This document shows positions 5,637 to 14,691 of a stretch of DNA of 58,395 nucleotides, piece by piece. A program made the translations under genes and the position numbers. The number at the start of each line of letters is the position of its first letter. Position 1 is the stretch's first letter. The notes below the pieces were generated by a model. The model was not told the DNA's origin, did no database searches, and was given only the letters and a program-made list of their open reading frames with translations. The DNA is from an uncultured beta proteobacterium (GTDB lineage: Bacteria > Pseudomonadota > Gammaproteobacteria > Burkholderiales > Burkholderiaceae_C): the NCBI GenBank assembly GCA_903886275.1, contig CAISLN010000073.1:1-58395 (forward strand), given 5' to 3'.

Positions 5637-7202
5637 TTACGCCGCACGCATCGCCTCGCGCGCCAGGCGCACCGGGAACTGCGCGCGGATGGCCTCGTCG
5701 ATCTCTTGCGGGATGTGCGACGGATAGTGGGTTGCCAGAATGGTTTCCAGCTGGGTGGCGGCCCGGTCTATCAGCGAGGGGCGGCCACGCTCTTCCCATT
5801 GGTTGGGGCTGGATCGGTCGCCCAGGGTGGGGTAGAGGTAGTCGCGCTGCATGAGCTGCAGGGTCTGGTCCGAGCCCAGGTAATGGCCAGGGCCCTCCAG
5901 GCAAACCTGGCGCATGGTCTCCAGCGAGATCGATTCGTCATTGACCTCGATGCCGCGTATGGTGCGTTGCACCGCGCCTATCAGGTCGTTGTCGATCAGC
6001 AGGCTCTCCAGCGAAAAGCCCATCAGGCTGGCCATCATGCCGGCCGACTCGTAGATGAGGTTGGCGCCGGCATTGCCCACCAGCGCGTGGTTGTAGGCGC
6101 GCTCCATGCCGCATTGGGCGTCAGGCATTTTGGAATCGGTCATGCCGGATGCGGTGCCACCGGTCAGGTCGTAATAGCGCGAGATCTGTGCGCTCGCGGC
6201 CGACAGCAGGGCCTGCTCGGGGCTGCCGCCCGACATGGCGCCGGTGCGCAGGTCCGACACAAAGCACCAGGTGCCAAAGATGGCCGGCGCTTTGGGTTGG
6301 ATAGCATTCACATAGACCAGCCCGGCCAGGCATTCTGCGGTCTCTTGCACCAGCGCTGCGGCCAGTGAAGCGGGGGCGGTGGCGCCCGCCTGGCCCGCCG
6401 ACAGCAAGAGCACCGGCATGCCGCCGCGCACCGCTACCTCCAGGCACTTGCAGGCATCGAAGGCGAACTTCATGGGCGGCACGACAAAGCAGTTGGACTG
6501 GCTGACAAAGGGGCGCGCACGCCACTTGTCCTCGCCGCCGGCAATCATGTGCAGCATCTTCAGGCTTTGCTCCAGATGCTCGGGTGCGGTCCAGCTCGCA
6601 CCGACATGCTTGGTGGTTCCGGCAACGCAGGCATAGGTGGTGTTGAAGTCCATTTCCGCAGGGTCGGGCAGGTCGCGGCAGACCACCGAGCGCTGGTAGA
6701 AGTGGATGTGTTCCAGCGTGTCTGCGACGCGGGCAATGTTGTAGAGGTCTTGCGTGGTCGATTCACGGTAGGCACCGGTCTTGGCCTCCACCATGTGCAC
6801 GGCGGCACCGGCGGTGCCAAAGTAAACCCTGTCGCCCCAGGGCTCCAGGTCGTACTTGGGGTCTTGCGCATAGAGAGGGAAATGGCGCGCGGCACTCGCC
6901 ACGGTGTCTTCCACCAGCGCACGCGGAAACAGCAGGCGCCCGCTGTCGGTGAGCTTGGCGCCCATCTTGACCATGGCGTCTATGCCGCTTTGCGGCGCAT
7001 CGGCAAAGCCAATGCTCTCCAGTGCGTCGAGCGCGGCGTGGTGAATTTTGAGCACATCGGCATCGCTCAGAGGCTTGTAGCGACCGCCACTCATGCCCGG
7101 GCGCACCGGGCGCAAATGCTCGGGCAGGGCACCGGTGCGTGCGGCACGGCGGGCTTCGCGGGCGCCGCCACGGCGGGGAATGGTGTCAGGATTTGCGCTC
7201 AT
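5637..7202 (-). CDS. Trimethylamine methyltransferase (MttB) family protein, non-pyrrolysine type
   Basis: From the ATG at 7202 the protein has 521 residues. The MttB-family barrel is recognisable by HHAALDALESIGFADAP near the start, YRESTTQDLYNIARVADTLE, LSAGQAGATAPASLAAALVQ and ESAGMMASLMGFSLESLLID. Methanogen MttB carries pyrrolysine encoded by an in-frame TAG; here the frame is continuous, so this belongs to the non-Pyl branch, one characterised member of which demethylates glycine betaine with a corrinoid protein. No corrinoid protein or its reductive activator is encoded nearby, so the methyl acceptor is unclear. It lies 60 bp downstream of a dimethylglycine-dehydrogenase-like gene on the same strand, implying an operon for stepwise demethylation of a quaternary or tertiary amine. 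The substrate is inferred from context. An in-frame ATG at 7235 is a less likely start. Confidence 0.8.
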   Translation of the reverse strand: MSANPDTIPRRGGAREARRAARTGALPEHLRPVRPGMSGGRYKPLSDADVLKIHHAALDALESIGFADAPQSGIDAMVKMGAKLTDSGRLLFPRALVEDTVASAARHFPLYAQDPKYDLEPWGDRVYFGTAGAAVHMVEAKTGAYRESTTQDLYNIARVADTLEHIHFYQRSVVCRDLPDPAEMDFNTTYACVAGTTKHVGASWTAPEHLEQSLKMLHMIAGGEDKWRARPFVSQSNCFVVPPMKFAFDACKCLEVAVRGGMPVLLLSAGQAGATAPASLAAALVQETAECLAGLVYVNAIQPKAPAIFGTWCFVSDLRTGAMSGGSPEQALLSAASAQISRYYDLTGGTASGMTDSKMPDAQCGMERAYNHALVGNAGANLIYESAGMMASLMGFSLESLLIDNDLIGAVQRTIRGIEVNDESISLETMRQVCLEGPGHYLGSDQTLQLMQRDYLYPTLGDRSSPNQWEERGRPSLIDRAATQLETILATHYPSHIPQEIDEAIRAQFPVRLAREAMRAA

Positions 7203-7262
7203 GTCTTGCCTCTTTATGTGGGTTTGTCCATCCATCGCAACAGCGTCTCCGTCTGCATTGAC

Positions 7263-9692
7263 TCAAGCACGCAGCCGCTCGTTCTTGGGGTCATACAGCG
7301 GCTCGGCCTGCACGGTGGCGCTGCACAACCGGCCCAGCACCTCCACCTGCAACACGGTGCCCGGCACAGCCAAGTCGGTGCGCACATAGGCCAGGGCCAC
7401 GCTCTTCTTTAAGGTGTGGCTCCACACGCCCGAGGTGGTCAGGCCCACATTCGTGTCGCCCTGAAACACCTGCGCGCAGTACGGCGCTTCGGCGTCGCCG
7501 TCCTCATCAAACAGCAGGGGAACAAAGCGGAATTTTGGCCCCTGCGCATGCTCGGCCAGCAGGGCGTCGCGGCCTACAAAGTTTGATTTTTTGAGATCGA
7601 CAAAGCGCTCCAGCGAAGCCTCCAAGGGCGTGTAGCCGCTTTCCAGATCGCTCTTCCAGCCGCGGTAGCACTTGTCCACGCGCAGGCTGTCCATGGCGTA
7701 CAAACCAAAGTCGCGCATGCCATGCGGCTCGCCGGCCTGCCACACCGCGTCGTACAGGGCCTGCATCATGCCGATGGGCGCATGCAGCTCCCAGCCCAGT
7801 TCGCCCACATAGTTCACGCGCAGGGCATAGCAGTTGCCGACCACGGTGGCGATCTCGCGGGCGGTGAGCCAGGGGAAGCCGGCATTGCTCAGGTCGGTGG
7901 TGGTGATCTGCGCCATCACCTCCCTCGCTCGCGGGCCGGCAATGATCAGCGTGCCGAGCTCGGCCGAAATATCGCGCACGGTAATCGGGCTATCAGAGGG
8001 CAGCGTGGCGCTGAGCAGGTCCATGTCGTGGGTGGCGGCTATTGCTGCGCTGATGATGTAGAAATGGTCCTCGGCCACGCGGGTGATGGTGAACTCGCTC
8101 CACAACTTGCCGGCCGGCGTGAGCGCATAGGCCAGCGAGACGCGGCCAAGAGAAGGCAGCTTGGAGCAGGTCAGATGGTCCAGATGCGCCGCCGCACCCG
8201 GCCCCTTGAGCTCGTACTTGGTAAAGCCCGGCAGGTCCAGCAGGCCCACCGCTTCGCGCACCGCCCTCACCTCCTCGTCCACCACACCATGCCAGATGCT
8301 TTCGCGCCGGAAGGACAGGTTCTCTTGCCGAGGCAACTCGCCCTTAAGGTCGAAGTAGACCGCGCGCTCCCAGCCGCCGCGTGCGCCAAAGCGGGCACCC
8401 TTGCCCTTGAGCGTTGCATAGGTGGGCGAGGTGCGCAGCGGCCGCCCCGCTTCGCGCTCTTCATAGGGGAAGGAGGAGGCGTATTCGTTTTGGTACACCT
8501 CCACCGCCTTGGCCACGGTGTAGGCGCTTGACGCATAGTCGCCAAAACGGCGGCGGTCCAGCGACCACAGGTCCCACTCGGGCGCGCCATGCACCACCCA
8601 TTCGGCCAGGGCCTTGCCGGCCCCCCCGGCCTGCGTGATGCCAAAGCTGAAGTTGTTGCAATGAAAGAAATTGCGCAGACCCGGCTCGGGGCCTATGTAG
8701 GGGTTGCCATCGGGCGAATAGGGAATGGGGCCGTTGACGCCGCGCTTGATGCCGGCACGTCCCAGCGCAGGCACGCGGGCAATCGCGTCTTCGATGTACT
8801 TCTCCAAGCGGTCAAAGTCGTCGTTCCAGAGCTGGTTGGCAAAGTCGTCGGGCATGCCGTCGAGCCACATGGGCGTGGCCTTCCACTCATAGGGGCCGAG
8901 GATAAAACCGTTGCGCTCTTGGCGCAGGTAATAGGAGGTATCCGGGTCGCGCAGCAAGGGTAGGCGCTCGGCACCGCGCGCCAGCAATTCTTCGCAGTCT
9001 TCGGTCACCAGGTACTGGTGCGACATGATGGCCAGCGGCATGTGGCGGCCCACCATCTTCATCACTTCGGCGGCGCGGTAACCGGCGGCGTTGACCACGA
9101 TTTCGCAATGGATATCGCCCTTGTCGGTGCTGACTATCCATTCGCTATTGGGCTTTTGCTTTAAGGCCGTGACGCGGGTATGGCGGCGAATGGTGGCACC
9201 CAGCGCCCGCGCCTCACGCGCCAAGGCCTGTGTGAGTTGCGAGGGGTCTATGTCGCCATCCAGCGGGTCCCACAGCGCGCCCAGCAGGTCGTGGGTTTCG
9301 ATCAGGGGGTAGCGCTCACGCAACTCGGTGGGCGAGAGGATTTCGTAGTCCAGCCCGTTGGCCCGGGCCATGCTCTGCACATGGCGGAACTCGTCCATGC
9401 GGTTGCGCGTATGGGCCAGGCGCACCGAGCCGGTCAGGTGGTAGTTGATGGGGTCTTCTGCATTGGCGGCGAGGCGGCGGTAGAGCGCGGCCGAATACTT
9501 CTGTAATTTCAGAATGCTCCAGCTCGTTGAGAAGGTGGGCAGATTGCCGGCCGCATGCCAGGTGGAGCCGCTGGTGAGCTCGTCGCGCTCGAGCAGCAGC
9601 GCGTCCTTGATACCGAGCGCTGCCAGATGGTAGAGCGCACTGCAGCCCACCACACCACCGCCAATCACCACTACTTTGACCTGTTCTGTCAT
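7263..9692 (-). CDS. FAD-dependent dimethylglycine/sarcosine dehydrogenase-like protein with GcvT domain (copy 1)
   Basis: From the ATG at 9692 the protein has 809 residues. It begins with the FAD-binding GxGxxG-type motif VVVIGGGVVGCSALYHLA. The TWHAAG motif near residue 50 contains the His that in DMGDH and sarcosine dehydrogenase carries covalently bound FAD. The DAO domain ends near residue 390, with GGAGKALAEWVVHGAP typical of this family. The C-terminal half is an aminomethyltransferase (GcvT) folate-binding fold, with NYVGELGWELHAP. These enzymes oxidise N-methyl groups of dimethylglycine or sarcosine and pass the one-carbon unit to tetrahydrofolate. It is followed after 60 bp by the MttB gene, and head-to-head with a paralogue at 9839. 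Substrate specificity cannot be assigned from sequence reading. Confidence 0.85.
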   Translation of the reverse strand: MTEQVKVVVIGGGVVGCSALYHLAALGIKDALLLERDELTSGSTWHAAGNLPTFSTSWSILKLQKYSAALYRRLAANAEDPINYHLTGSVRLAHTRNRMDEFRHVQSMARANGLDYEILSPTELRERYPLIETHDLLGALWDPLDGDIDPSQLTQALAREARALGATIRRHTRVTALKQKPNSEWIVSTDKGDIHCEIVVNAAGYRAAEVMKMVGRHMPLAIMSHQYLVTEDCEELLARGAERLPLLRDPDTSYYLRQERNGFILGPYEWKATPMWLDGMPDDFANQLWNDDFDRLEKYIEDAIARVPALGRAGIKRGVNGPIPYSPDGNPYIGPEPGLRNFFHCNNFSFGITQAGGAGKALAEWVVHGAPEWDLWSLDRRRFGDYASSAYTVAKAVEVYQNEYASSFPYEEREAGRPLRTSPTYATLKGKGARFGARGGWERAVYFDLKGELPRQENLSFRRESIWHGVVDEEVRAVREAVGLLDLPGFTKYELKGPGAAAHLDHLTCSKLPSLGRVSLAYALTPAGKLWSEFTITRVAEDHFYIISAAIAATHDMDLLSATLPSDSPITVRDISAELGTLIIAGPRAREVMAQITTTDLSNAGFPWLTAREIATVVGNCYALRVNYVGELGWELHAPIGMMQALYDAVWQAGEPHGMRDFGLYAMDSLRVDKCYRGWKSDLESGYTPLEASLERFVDLKKSNFVGRDALLAEHAQGPKFRFVPLLFDEDGDAEAPYCAQVFQGDTNVGLTTSGVWSHTLKKSVALAYVRTDLAVPGTVLQVEVLGRLCSATVQAEPLYDPKNERLRA

Positions 9693-9772
9693 GGATGTCT
9701 CCTGACCCCGTGGCAAGCCCACAAGGCCGTGGAAGCGCCGCAGGATTGCGTTTTGGCTGAGTGTAGGGCTTC

Positions 9773-9797
9773 GTGAAATTTATTGCAAAATATTCAC
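9773..9797. promoter_or_regulatory. AT-rich inverted repeat in divergent promoter region
   Basis: In the 146 bp between the two divergent flavoenzyme genes, an AT-rich block contains GTGAA and TTCAC arms separated by 15 bp (GTGAAATTTATTGCAAAATATTCAC truncated here to arms and spacer; centre near 9785). It stands out against the GC-rich surroundings. It could be an operator for the XRE-cupin regulator encoded at 12322 or part of the promoter. This is a position-based inference only. Confidence 0.35.
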
Positions 9798-9838
9798 AAA
9801 AGAATAAAAATGTCATAACTTTTCATTCCGGAGGCCTT

Positions 9839-12289
9839 ATGGATTTGCCCAATCGAGCACGCGTGGTCATTGTGGGTGGTGGCATTGTGGGCTGCAGCCT
9901 GGCCTACCACCTGTCTTTGCGCGGCTGCACCGACGTGGTTTTGCTGGAACGCAAGCAGCTCACCTGCGGCACCACCTGGCATGCCGCAGGGCTGGTGGGC
10001 CAACTGCGTGCCACCTACAACCTGACCCGCCTGGCCCAGTACACCGCCAATTTGTATGCCTCGCTGGAGCAGGAGACCGGGCAGGCCACGGGCTTTAGAC
10101 AAACCGGCTCGATTGCCGTGGCCACGCATGGGCAGCGCATGGAGGAGTTGCTGCGCGGCGCCTCCATGGCCAAGTGCTTCGGGCTGGAGGTGCAAACCCT
10201 TTCACCTGCAGAGATTGCCGCCATGTGGCCCGGCGTGCATACCGGCGACCTGGTGGGCGGCGTCTACCTGCCCAAGGACGGACGCTGCAACCCCATTGAC
10301 ACCACGCAGGCCCTGGCCAAGGGGGCGCGCATGCGTGGCGTGAAGATCTTCGAGAACACGCCGGTGGAGAAAATCATCATCGAGAACGGCAAGGCCGTGG
10401 GCGTGCACACCGCAGGCTGGGAGATACGCGCGGACACGGTGGTCAACTGCGCCGGCATGTGGGCGCATGAACTCGGCGTGCAGACCGGCACCACGGTGCC
10501 CCTGCATGCGGCCGAACATTTCTACATCGTCACCGAGCCCATGGAGGGGCTCAATTCCAACCTGCCGGTGCTGCGCGACCCGGACCACTGCGCCTACTTC
10601 AAAGAAGATGCGGGCAAGCTGCTGGTGGGCTGGTTTGAGCCGGTGGCCAAGCCCTGGGGCATGCAGGGCATTCCGGAATCCTTCAGCTTCGACTCCCTGC
10701 CGGACGATCTGGAGCATATCGAGCCGCTGTTGAACCGCGCCATGGAGCGCTTTCCGGCGCTGGCCAAGACCGGCATCAAGCTGTTCTTCAACGGGCCCGA
10801 GAGCTTTACCCCCGACGACCGCTACCTGCTGGGCGAAACGCCCGAGGTGCGCAATCTGTTTGTGGCGGCCGGCTTCAACTCGATTGGCATACAGAGCGCA
10901 GGCGGTGCGGGCAAGGTGCTGGCCGACTGGATGCTCGACGGCCACCCGCCCATGGACCTGTGGGATGTGGACATACGCCGCTGCATGCCGTTCCAGCGCA
11001 ACCGGCATTACCTGCGCGACCGCACAGTGGAGACCCTGGGCCTGCTATACGACATGCACTGGCCATTTCGCCAACCGGCCACGGCACGCGGCGTGCGCCA
11101 GTCGATATTGCACGACCGGCTCAAGACCCATGGCGCCTGCTTTGGCGAGACCGCCGGATGGGAGCGCGCCAACTGGTTTGCCCCCGTGGGTGTGAAGCCC
11201 GAATACGAATACAGCTACGGCCGGCAAAACTGGTTTGAACATTCGGCCGCCGAACACATGGCCGTGCGCACCGGCGTGGGCTTGTTCGACCAAAGCAGCT
11301 TCGCCAAATTCCTGGTGCAGGGGCCGGACGCAGAAGGCGTGCTCAGCCAAATTTGCGCCAACCAGGTGGAGGTGCCGGTGGGCCGCATGGTCTACACCCA
11401 GTGGCTCAATGCGCGCGCCGGCATAGAGGCCGACCTGACCATTACCCGCGAGGCAAGCGACCGCTTTATGGTGGTCACGGCCGCTGCCACGCAGACGCGC
11501 GACCTGGCCTGGCTGCAGCGCCACATGCCGCAAAATGCCCGCGCGGTTTGCCTGGACGTCAGTTCCAGCCTGGCCGTGCTCAGCGTCATGGGCCCAAAGA
11601 GCCGTGAAATGCTGCAGGGCCTGACCCGCACCGACTTATCGAATGCGGCCTTCCCCTTTGGTAGCAGCCAGATCATCGACCTGGGCTACGCCAGGGTGCG
11701 TGCCAGCCGCATCACCTATGTGGGCGAGCTGGGCTGGGAGCTCTACATCCCCACCGAGTTCGCGCCCGGCGTGTTTGATGTGCTGATGCAAGCCGGACGG
11801 GGCTTTGGCCTCAAGCTGTGCGGCTACCACGCCTTGAATTCGCTGCGGATGGAAAAAGGCTACCGCCATTGGGGCCATGACATCAGCGACGAAGACAGTC
11901 CGCTGCAGGCCGGGCTGGGCTTTGCCGTGGCCATGGACAAGAACGGTGGCTTCATCGGCAAGCAGGCGCTGCAGCAGCAAAAGGCCCAGGGCCTAACGCG
12001 CAGATTGGTCCAGTTTGCCCTGCATGACGCCTCCAAGCTGCTCTACCACAACGAGCCCATTTACCGCGACGGGGCCATCGTCGGGCGCATCAGCTCGGGC
12101 ATGTTTGGCCACGCCTTGCAGAAGTCACTGGGCATGGGCTATGTGGAGTTTGGCGCAGCGCCAGGCGCGGGGGACGCAGCGCAACTGCTGCTAGGCCGCT
12201 ACGAGATCGAGGTGGCCGGTGTACGTGTTGGGGCCACTCCTTCGCTTGCGCCCTTTTACGACCCCAAAAGCCTGCGCATCAAAGGCTAA
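9839..12289 (+). CDS. FAD-dependent dimethylglycine/sarcosine dehydrogenase-like protein with GcvT domain (copy 2)
   Basis: The ATG at 9839 is preceded by a strong Shine-Dalgarno GGAGG (9830-9834), so it is preferred over the in-frame upstream start. The 816-residue protein has the same architecture as copy 1. A nucleotide-binding motif VVIVGGGIVGCSLAYHLS opens it. TWHAAGLVGQLRATYNLT carries the probable flavin-linking His. A DAO domain follows to about residue 400, then a GcvT-like folate domain with RITYVGELGWELYIP. The two copies are clearly paralogous yet diverged throughout, so they probably act on successive or different N-methyl substrates, for example dimethylglycine and sarcosine. 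It is followed after 32 bp by the XRE-cupin regulator gene, and the two are likely co-transcribed. Confidence 0.85.
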   Translation: MDLPNRARVVIVGGGIVGCSLAYHLSLRGCTDVVLLERKQLTCGTTWHAAGLVGQLRATYNLTRLAQYTANLYASLEQETGQATGFRQTGSIAVATHGQRMEELLRGASMAKCFGLEVQTLSPAEIAAMWPGVHTGDLVGGVYLPKDGRCNPIDTTQALAKGARMRGVKIFENTPVEKIIIENGKAVGVHTAGWEIRADTVVNCAGMWAHELGVQTGTTVPLHAAEHFYIVTEPMEGLNSNLPVLRDPDHCAYFKEDAGKLLVGWFEPVAKPWGMQGIPESFSFDSLPDDLEHIEPLLNRAMERFPALAKTGIKLFFNGPESFTPDDRYLLGETPEVRNLFVAAGFNSIGIQSAGGAGKVLADWMLDGHPPMDLWDVDIRRCMPFQRNRHYLRDRTVETLGLLYDMHWPFRQPATARGVRQSILHDRLKTHGACFGETAGWERANWFAPVGVKPEYEYSYGRQNWFEHSAAEHMAVRTGVGLFDQSSFAKFLVQGPDAEGVLSQICANQVEVPVGRMVYTQWLNARAGIEADLTITREASDRFMVVTAAATQTRDLAWLQRHMPQNARAVCLDVSSSLAVLSVMGPKSREMLQGLTRTDLSNAAFPFGSSQIIDLGYARVRASRITYVGELGWELYIPTEFAPGVFDVLMQAGRGFGLKLCGYHALNSLRMEKGYRHWGHDISDEDSPLQAGLGFAVAMDKNGGFIGKQALQQQKAQGLTRRLVQFALHDASKLLYHNEPIYRDGAIVGRISSGMFGHALQKSLGMGYVEFGAAPGAGDAAQLLLGRYEIEVAGVRVGATPSLAPFYDPKSLRIKG

Positions 12290-12321
12290 ACTGCGCTGCT
12301 TTAAAAACGTAGCGAGACCGA

Positions 12322-12951
12322 ATGGCCATTCAAGCAATGCAACTCCCAAAGCCGCAGGACTCCTGCGCTGCGGATACGGATGTGCCGCACTTTGACCCCG
12401 AGGCCGCAATTGGCGCCCAGTTGCGCGAGCTGCGCCTGCTCAAAAACCTGACGCTCAAAGAAGTGGCGGAGCAGGCCGGCATCTCGGTGGGCTACCTCAG
12501 CCAGTTGGAGCGCAACCACTCGCGCCTGCCGATTGGCGTGCTGAAAAAAATCAGCGATGTGCTGGGCGTGCACATGAACTGGTTCTTCCAGCAAAGCAGC
12601 GTGGGCGACGCCAGTGAGCGCGACATCGTGGTGCGCGCGGGCAACCGGCGCAGCCTGTCCTTCACCGGCTTAGGCATCACCGAGGAACTGCTCTCGCCCA
12701 ATTTAAGCGGTCCGCTGGAACTGCTGATCAGCACCATTGCCCCCGGTGCCGACAGCGAGGACTACAGCCACGACGGCGCCGAGGCCGGCTTGGTGCTGTC
12801 TGGCACGCTGGAGCTATGGGTGTCGGGGCGCCACTTCACGCTCCATGAGGGCGACAGTTTTTCGTTTAAAAGCACCGAGGTGCACCGCTGCGCCAACCCG
12901 GGCGCGCTGGCGACCAAGGTGCTGTGGGTCATCACACCGCCGCATTATTGA
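12322..12951 (+). CDS. XRE-family regulator with C-terminal cupin domain
   Basis: This 209-residue protein has the common XRE-cupin layout. A helix-turn-helix lies at about residues 33-90 (LRELRLLKNLTLKEVAEQAG, then ISVGYLSQLERNHSRLPIGV). A small cupin barrel lies at 130-207 (DGAEAGLVLSGTLELWVSGR, then LHEGDSFSFKSTEVHRCANP). Members of this class (PuuR-like and others) sense small metabolites through the cupin and often repress amine or amino-acid catabolic genes. It lies directly downstream of the second DMGDH-like gene, so it is the likely regulator of the whole 5.6-12.3 kb module. The ligand is not known; the metal-binding His residues of enzymatic cupins are only partly present, consistent with a sensory role. 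Confidence 0.85.
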   Translation: MAIQAMQLPKPQDSCAADTDVPHFDPEAAIGAQLRELRLLKNLTLKEVAEQAGISVGYLSQLERNHSRLPIGVLKKISDVLGVHMNWFFQQSSVGDASERDIVVRAGNRRSLSFTGLGITEELLSPNLSGPLELLISTIAPGADSEDYSHDGAEAGLVLSGTLELWVSGRHFTLHEGDSFSFKSTEVHRCANPGALATKVLWVITPPHY

Positions 12952-13064
12952 GGCGCGGCTTTCAAATCCCACTATTTCGTCCACAATGGTGGCCCACACG
13001 CCGTGGGCCTGGCGCTCTTTGTACAGGCCCACGCAACGAACATCATTGAACAGGGGAACCGCGC

Positions 13065-14027
13065 ATGGCCACATCTTTTGGGTTTGACAAAGACAAGCGC
13101 AGCAATGCTTCCAGCAACAGCATGTTCGAGCTTTTGCTGTTTCGCTTGGGCCGGCCCAGCGGCGCACTCAAGCACGAGCTGTTTGGCATCAATGTATTCA
13201 AGGTGCGCGAAATCATGGTCATGCCCGAGATCACCACCATGGTGAAATCAAGCCCTGCCGTGATGGGCATTGCCAATGTGCGCGGCCAGCTGATTCCGGT
13301 GGTGAACCTGCCCAAAATTGTGGGCTGTGAACCGGTCAAGGGCCTGGGTATTTTGCTGGTCACCGAGTTTTCACGCACCACGCAGGCGTTTGCGGTGGAA
13401 GAGGTAGACGAGATCGTGCGCCTGGAATGGAAGCAGGCCCTGACTGCCGACGGAACGGGCGGCGGCCTGGTCACCAGCCTGGCGCGCCTGGACGGCGACA
13501 AGGAAGGCAGCCGCCTGGCGCAGGTGCTCGATGTGGAGCAAATCCTGCGCGATGTCTTCCCCGACCAGCACCACACCTTCCGCGAGGACACGGTCATGCC
13601 CCAGGGCTCGATTCCGCCAGGCTCGGTGATCCTGGCCGCCGATGATTCCGCCGTGGCGCGCATGATGATCGAACAGGCCCTGCAGGCCATGAACATTCCG
13701 GTCATCATGACCAGGAGCGGCAAGGAGGCCTGGGAAAAACTGGAATCGCTGCAGGCTCAGGCCCAGTCCCAGGGCATCCCCATTCGCGACCGGGTGGCGC
13801 TGGTGCTGACCGATCTGGAAATGCCAGAGATGGACGGCTTTACCCTGACCCGCAACATCAAGGATGACCCGCGCTATGCCGGCATCCCGGTGATGATCCA
13901 CTCCTCGCTCGCGGGCACTGCCACCGAGAACCACGCCAAGAGCGCCGGCGCCGATGCCTATGTAGGCAAGTTTGTGGCCGAAGAGCTGGGCAGCAAAATT
14001 TTGGAAGTGGTGGGCAACTCGCGCTGA
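13065..14027 (+). CDS. cheV: CheV-like chemotaxis coupling protein (CheW + receiver)
   Basis: The protein has 320 residues. An N-terminal CheW-like domain (about 15-170) reads FGINVFKVREIMVMPEIT and SPAVMGIANVRGQLIPVVNL. A C-terminal receiver domain (about 185-315) has the acidic pair in LAADDSAVARMMIEQAL, the phospho-acceptor Asp in LVLTDLEMPEMDGFTL and a conserved Lys in ADAYVGKFVAEEL. CheV proteins couple chemoreceptors to CheA and are tuned by phosphorylation of the receiver. The start codon at 13065 follows GGGGAACCGCGC, a purine-rich element at a suitable distance. It is monocistronic, more than 25 kb from the Chp operon in this window, so it may serve either that pathway or the flagellar one whose cheB ends at the left edge. 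Confidence 0.88.
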   Translation: MATSFGFDKDKRSNASSNSMFELLLFRLGRPSGALKHELFGINVFKVREIMVMPEITTMVKSSPAVMGIANVRGQLIPVVNLPKIVGCEPVKGLGILLVTEFSRTTQAFAVEEVDEIVRLEWKQALTADGTGGGLVTSLARLDGDKEGSRLAQVLDVEQILRDVFPDQHHTFREDTVMPQGSIPPGSVILAADDSAVARMMIEQALQAMNIPVIMTRSGKEAWEKLESLQAQAQSQGIPIRDRVALVLTDLEMPEMDGFTLTRNIKDDPRYAGIPVMIHSSLAGTATENHAKSAGADAYVGKFVAEELGSKILEVVGNSR

Positions 14028-14235
14028 AAAAAGGGCCCCCACGCTGGCCCATTTGGGCGTTCACAAAGTGATGCGCAAAACTTCACGAAGTTACGCGTCA
14101 TTTTGATTGGGGTGCGGACGTGGACCTCCGACATGCGTTCTGTTGGGTTCATGGCTTGATTTCTCTACTGCCTTTACCATTTACTATTGCTTTGGCTTAT
14201 GCTGTCCTACTGAAAATGGACAACAAGGGAACGAC

Positions 14236-14691
14236 ATGGCTATGACTGTTGACACTATCGACCGCACGACCCTTGAACACCTCGTGCAAGCGGGGGCTGT
14301 GAAGGGCGCAAGCATTGTGGGCCAGCCGGGAGGCTGGGGCGTGGTCGTCCATTACGGCCTGACAGAGCGCGCTTTAGCGGCCAGGCGTGGTGCGATTCGC
14401 AATTTCAAGAAATTTGAAACGCTGGTTCAATACCTCAAAAGCATTGGCCTGGTTAAGTACCAGGTGGACGCTAGCGGCTATGAGCCAGGGACACCGGCGT
14501 CAGATCGCAAACGCACAGACGCCGCCGAACGCATGAAAGACGCCCACGCCGCTGTCGCTTACCGTAACTGGCTCGAAGGCAAGGTAAGCGCTGCAAGGGC
14601 TGGAATGGCGGACGGAAGTAATGCGCCCATCCCGGATGCAGAATGGGCCGCTGAACGTGCCCAATGGGAACGTGAGGCCCACGGAGCGTGA
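14236..14691 (+). CDS. ParC-like antitoxin candidate
   Basis: This is a 151-residue protein starting at ATG 14236, with AAGGGAAC upstream as a reasonable ribosome site; earlier in-frame starts lie in non-coding-looking DNA. Its N-terminal half (GQPGGWGVVVHYGLTERALA, then RNFKKFETLVQYLKSIGL) resembles ParC-family partition-associated proteins found on broad-host-range plasmids. The C-terminal tail is an extended helix (AYRNWLEGKVSAARAG...PIPDAEWAAERA), similar to the toxin-wrapping end of RelB/ParD-type antitoxins. Its TGA overlaps the GTG start of the ParE-type toxin gene by 4 bp. Function as an antitoxin is inferred from that coupling. It probably came in with plasmid-like DNA; an IS remnant follows just downstream. 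Confidence 0.7.
   Translation: MAMTVDTIDRTTLEHLVQAGAVKGASIVGQPGGWGVVVHYGLTERALAARRGAIRNFKKFETLVQYLKSIGLVKYQVDASGYEPGTPASDRKRTDAAERMKDAHAAVAYRNWLEGKVSAARAGMADGSNAPIPDAEWAAERAQWEREAHGA

Noticed and set aside
5637..7202. Pyrrolysine-containing MttB
   Set aside because: The frame contains no in-frame TAG codon before its stop, so pyrrolysine is not encoded.
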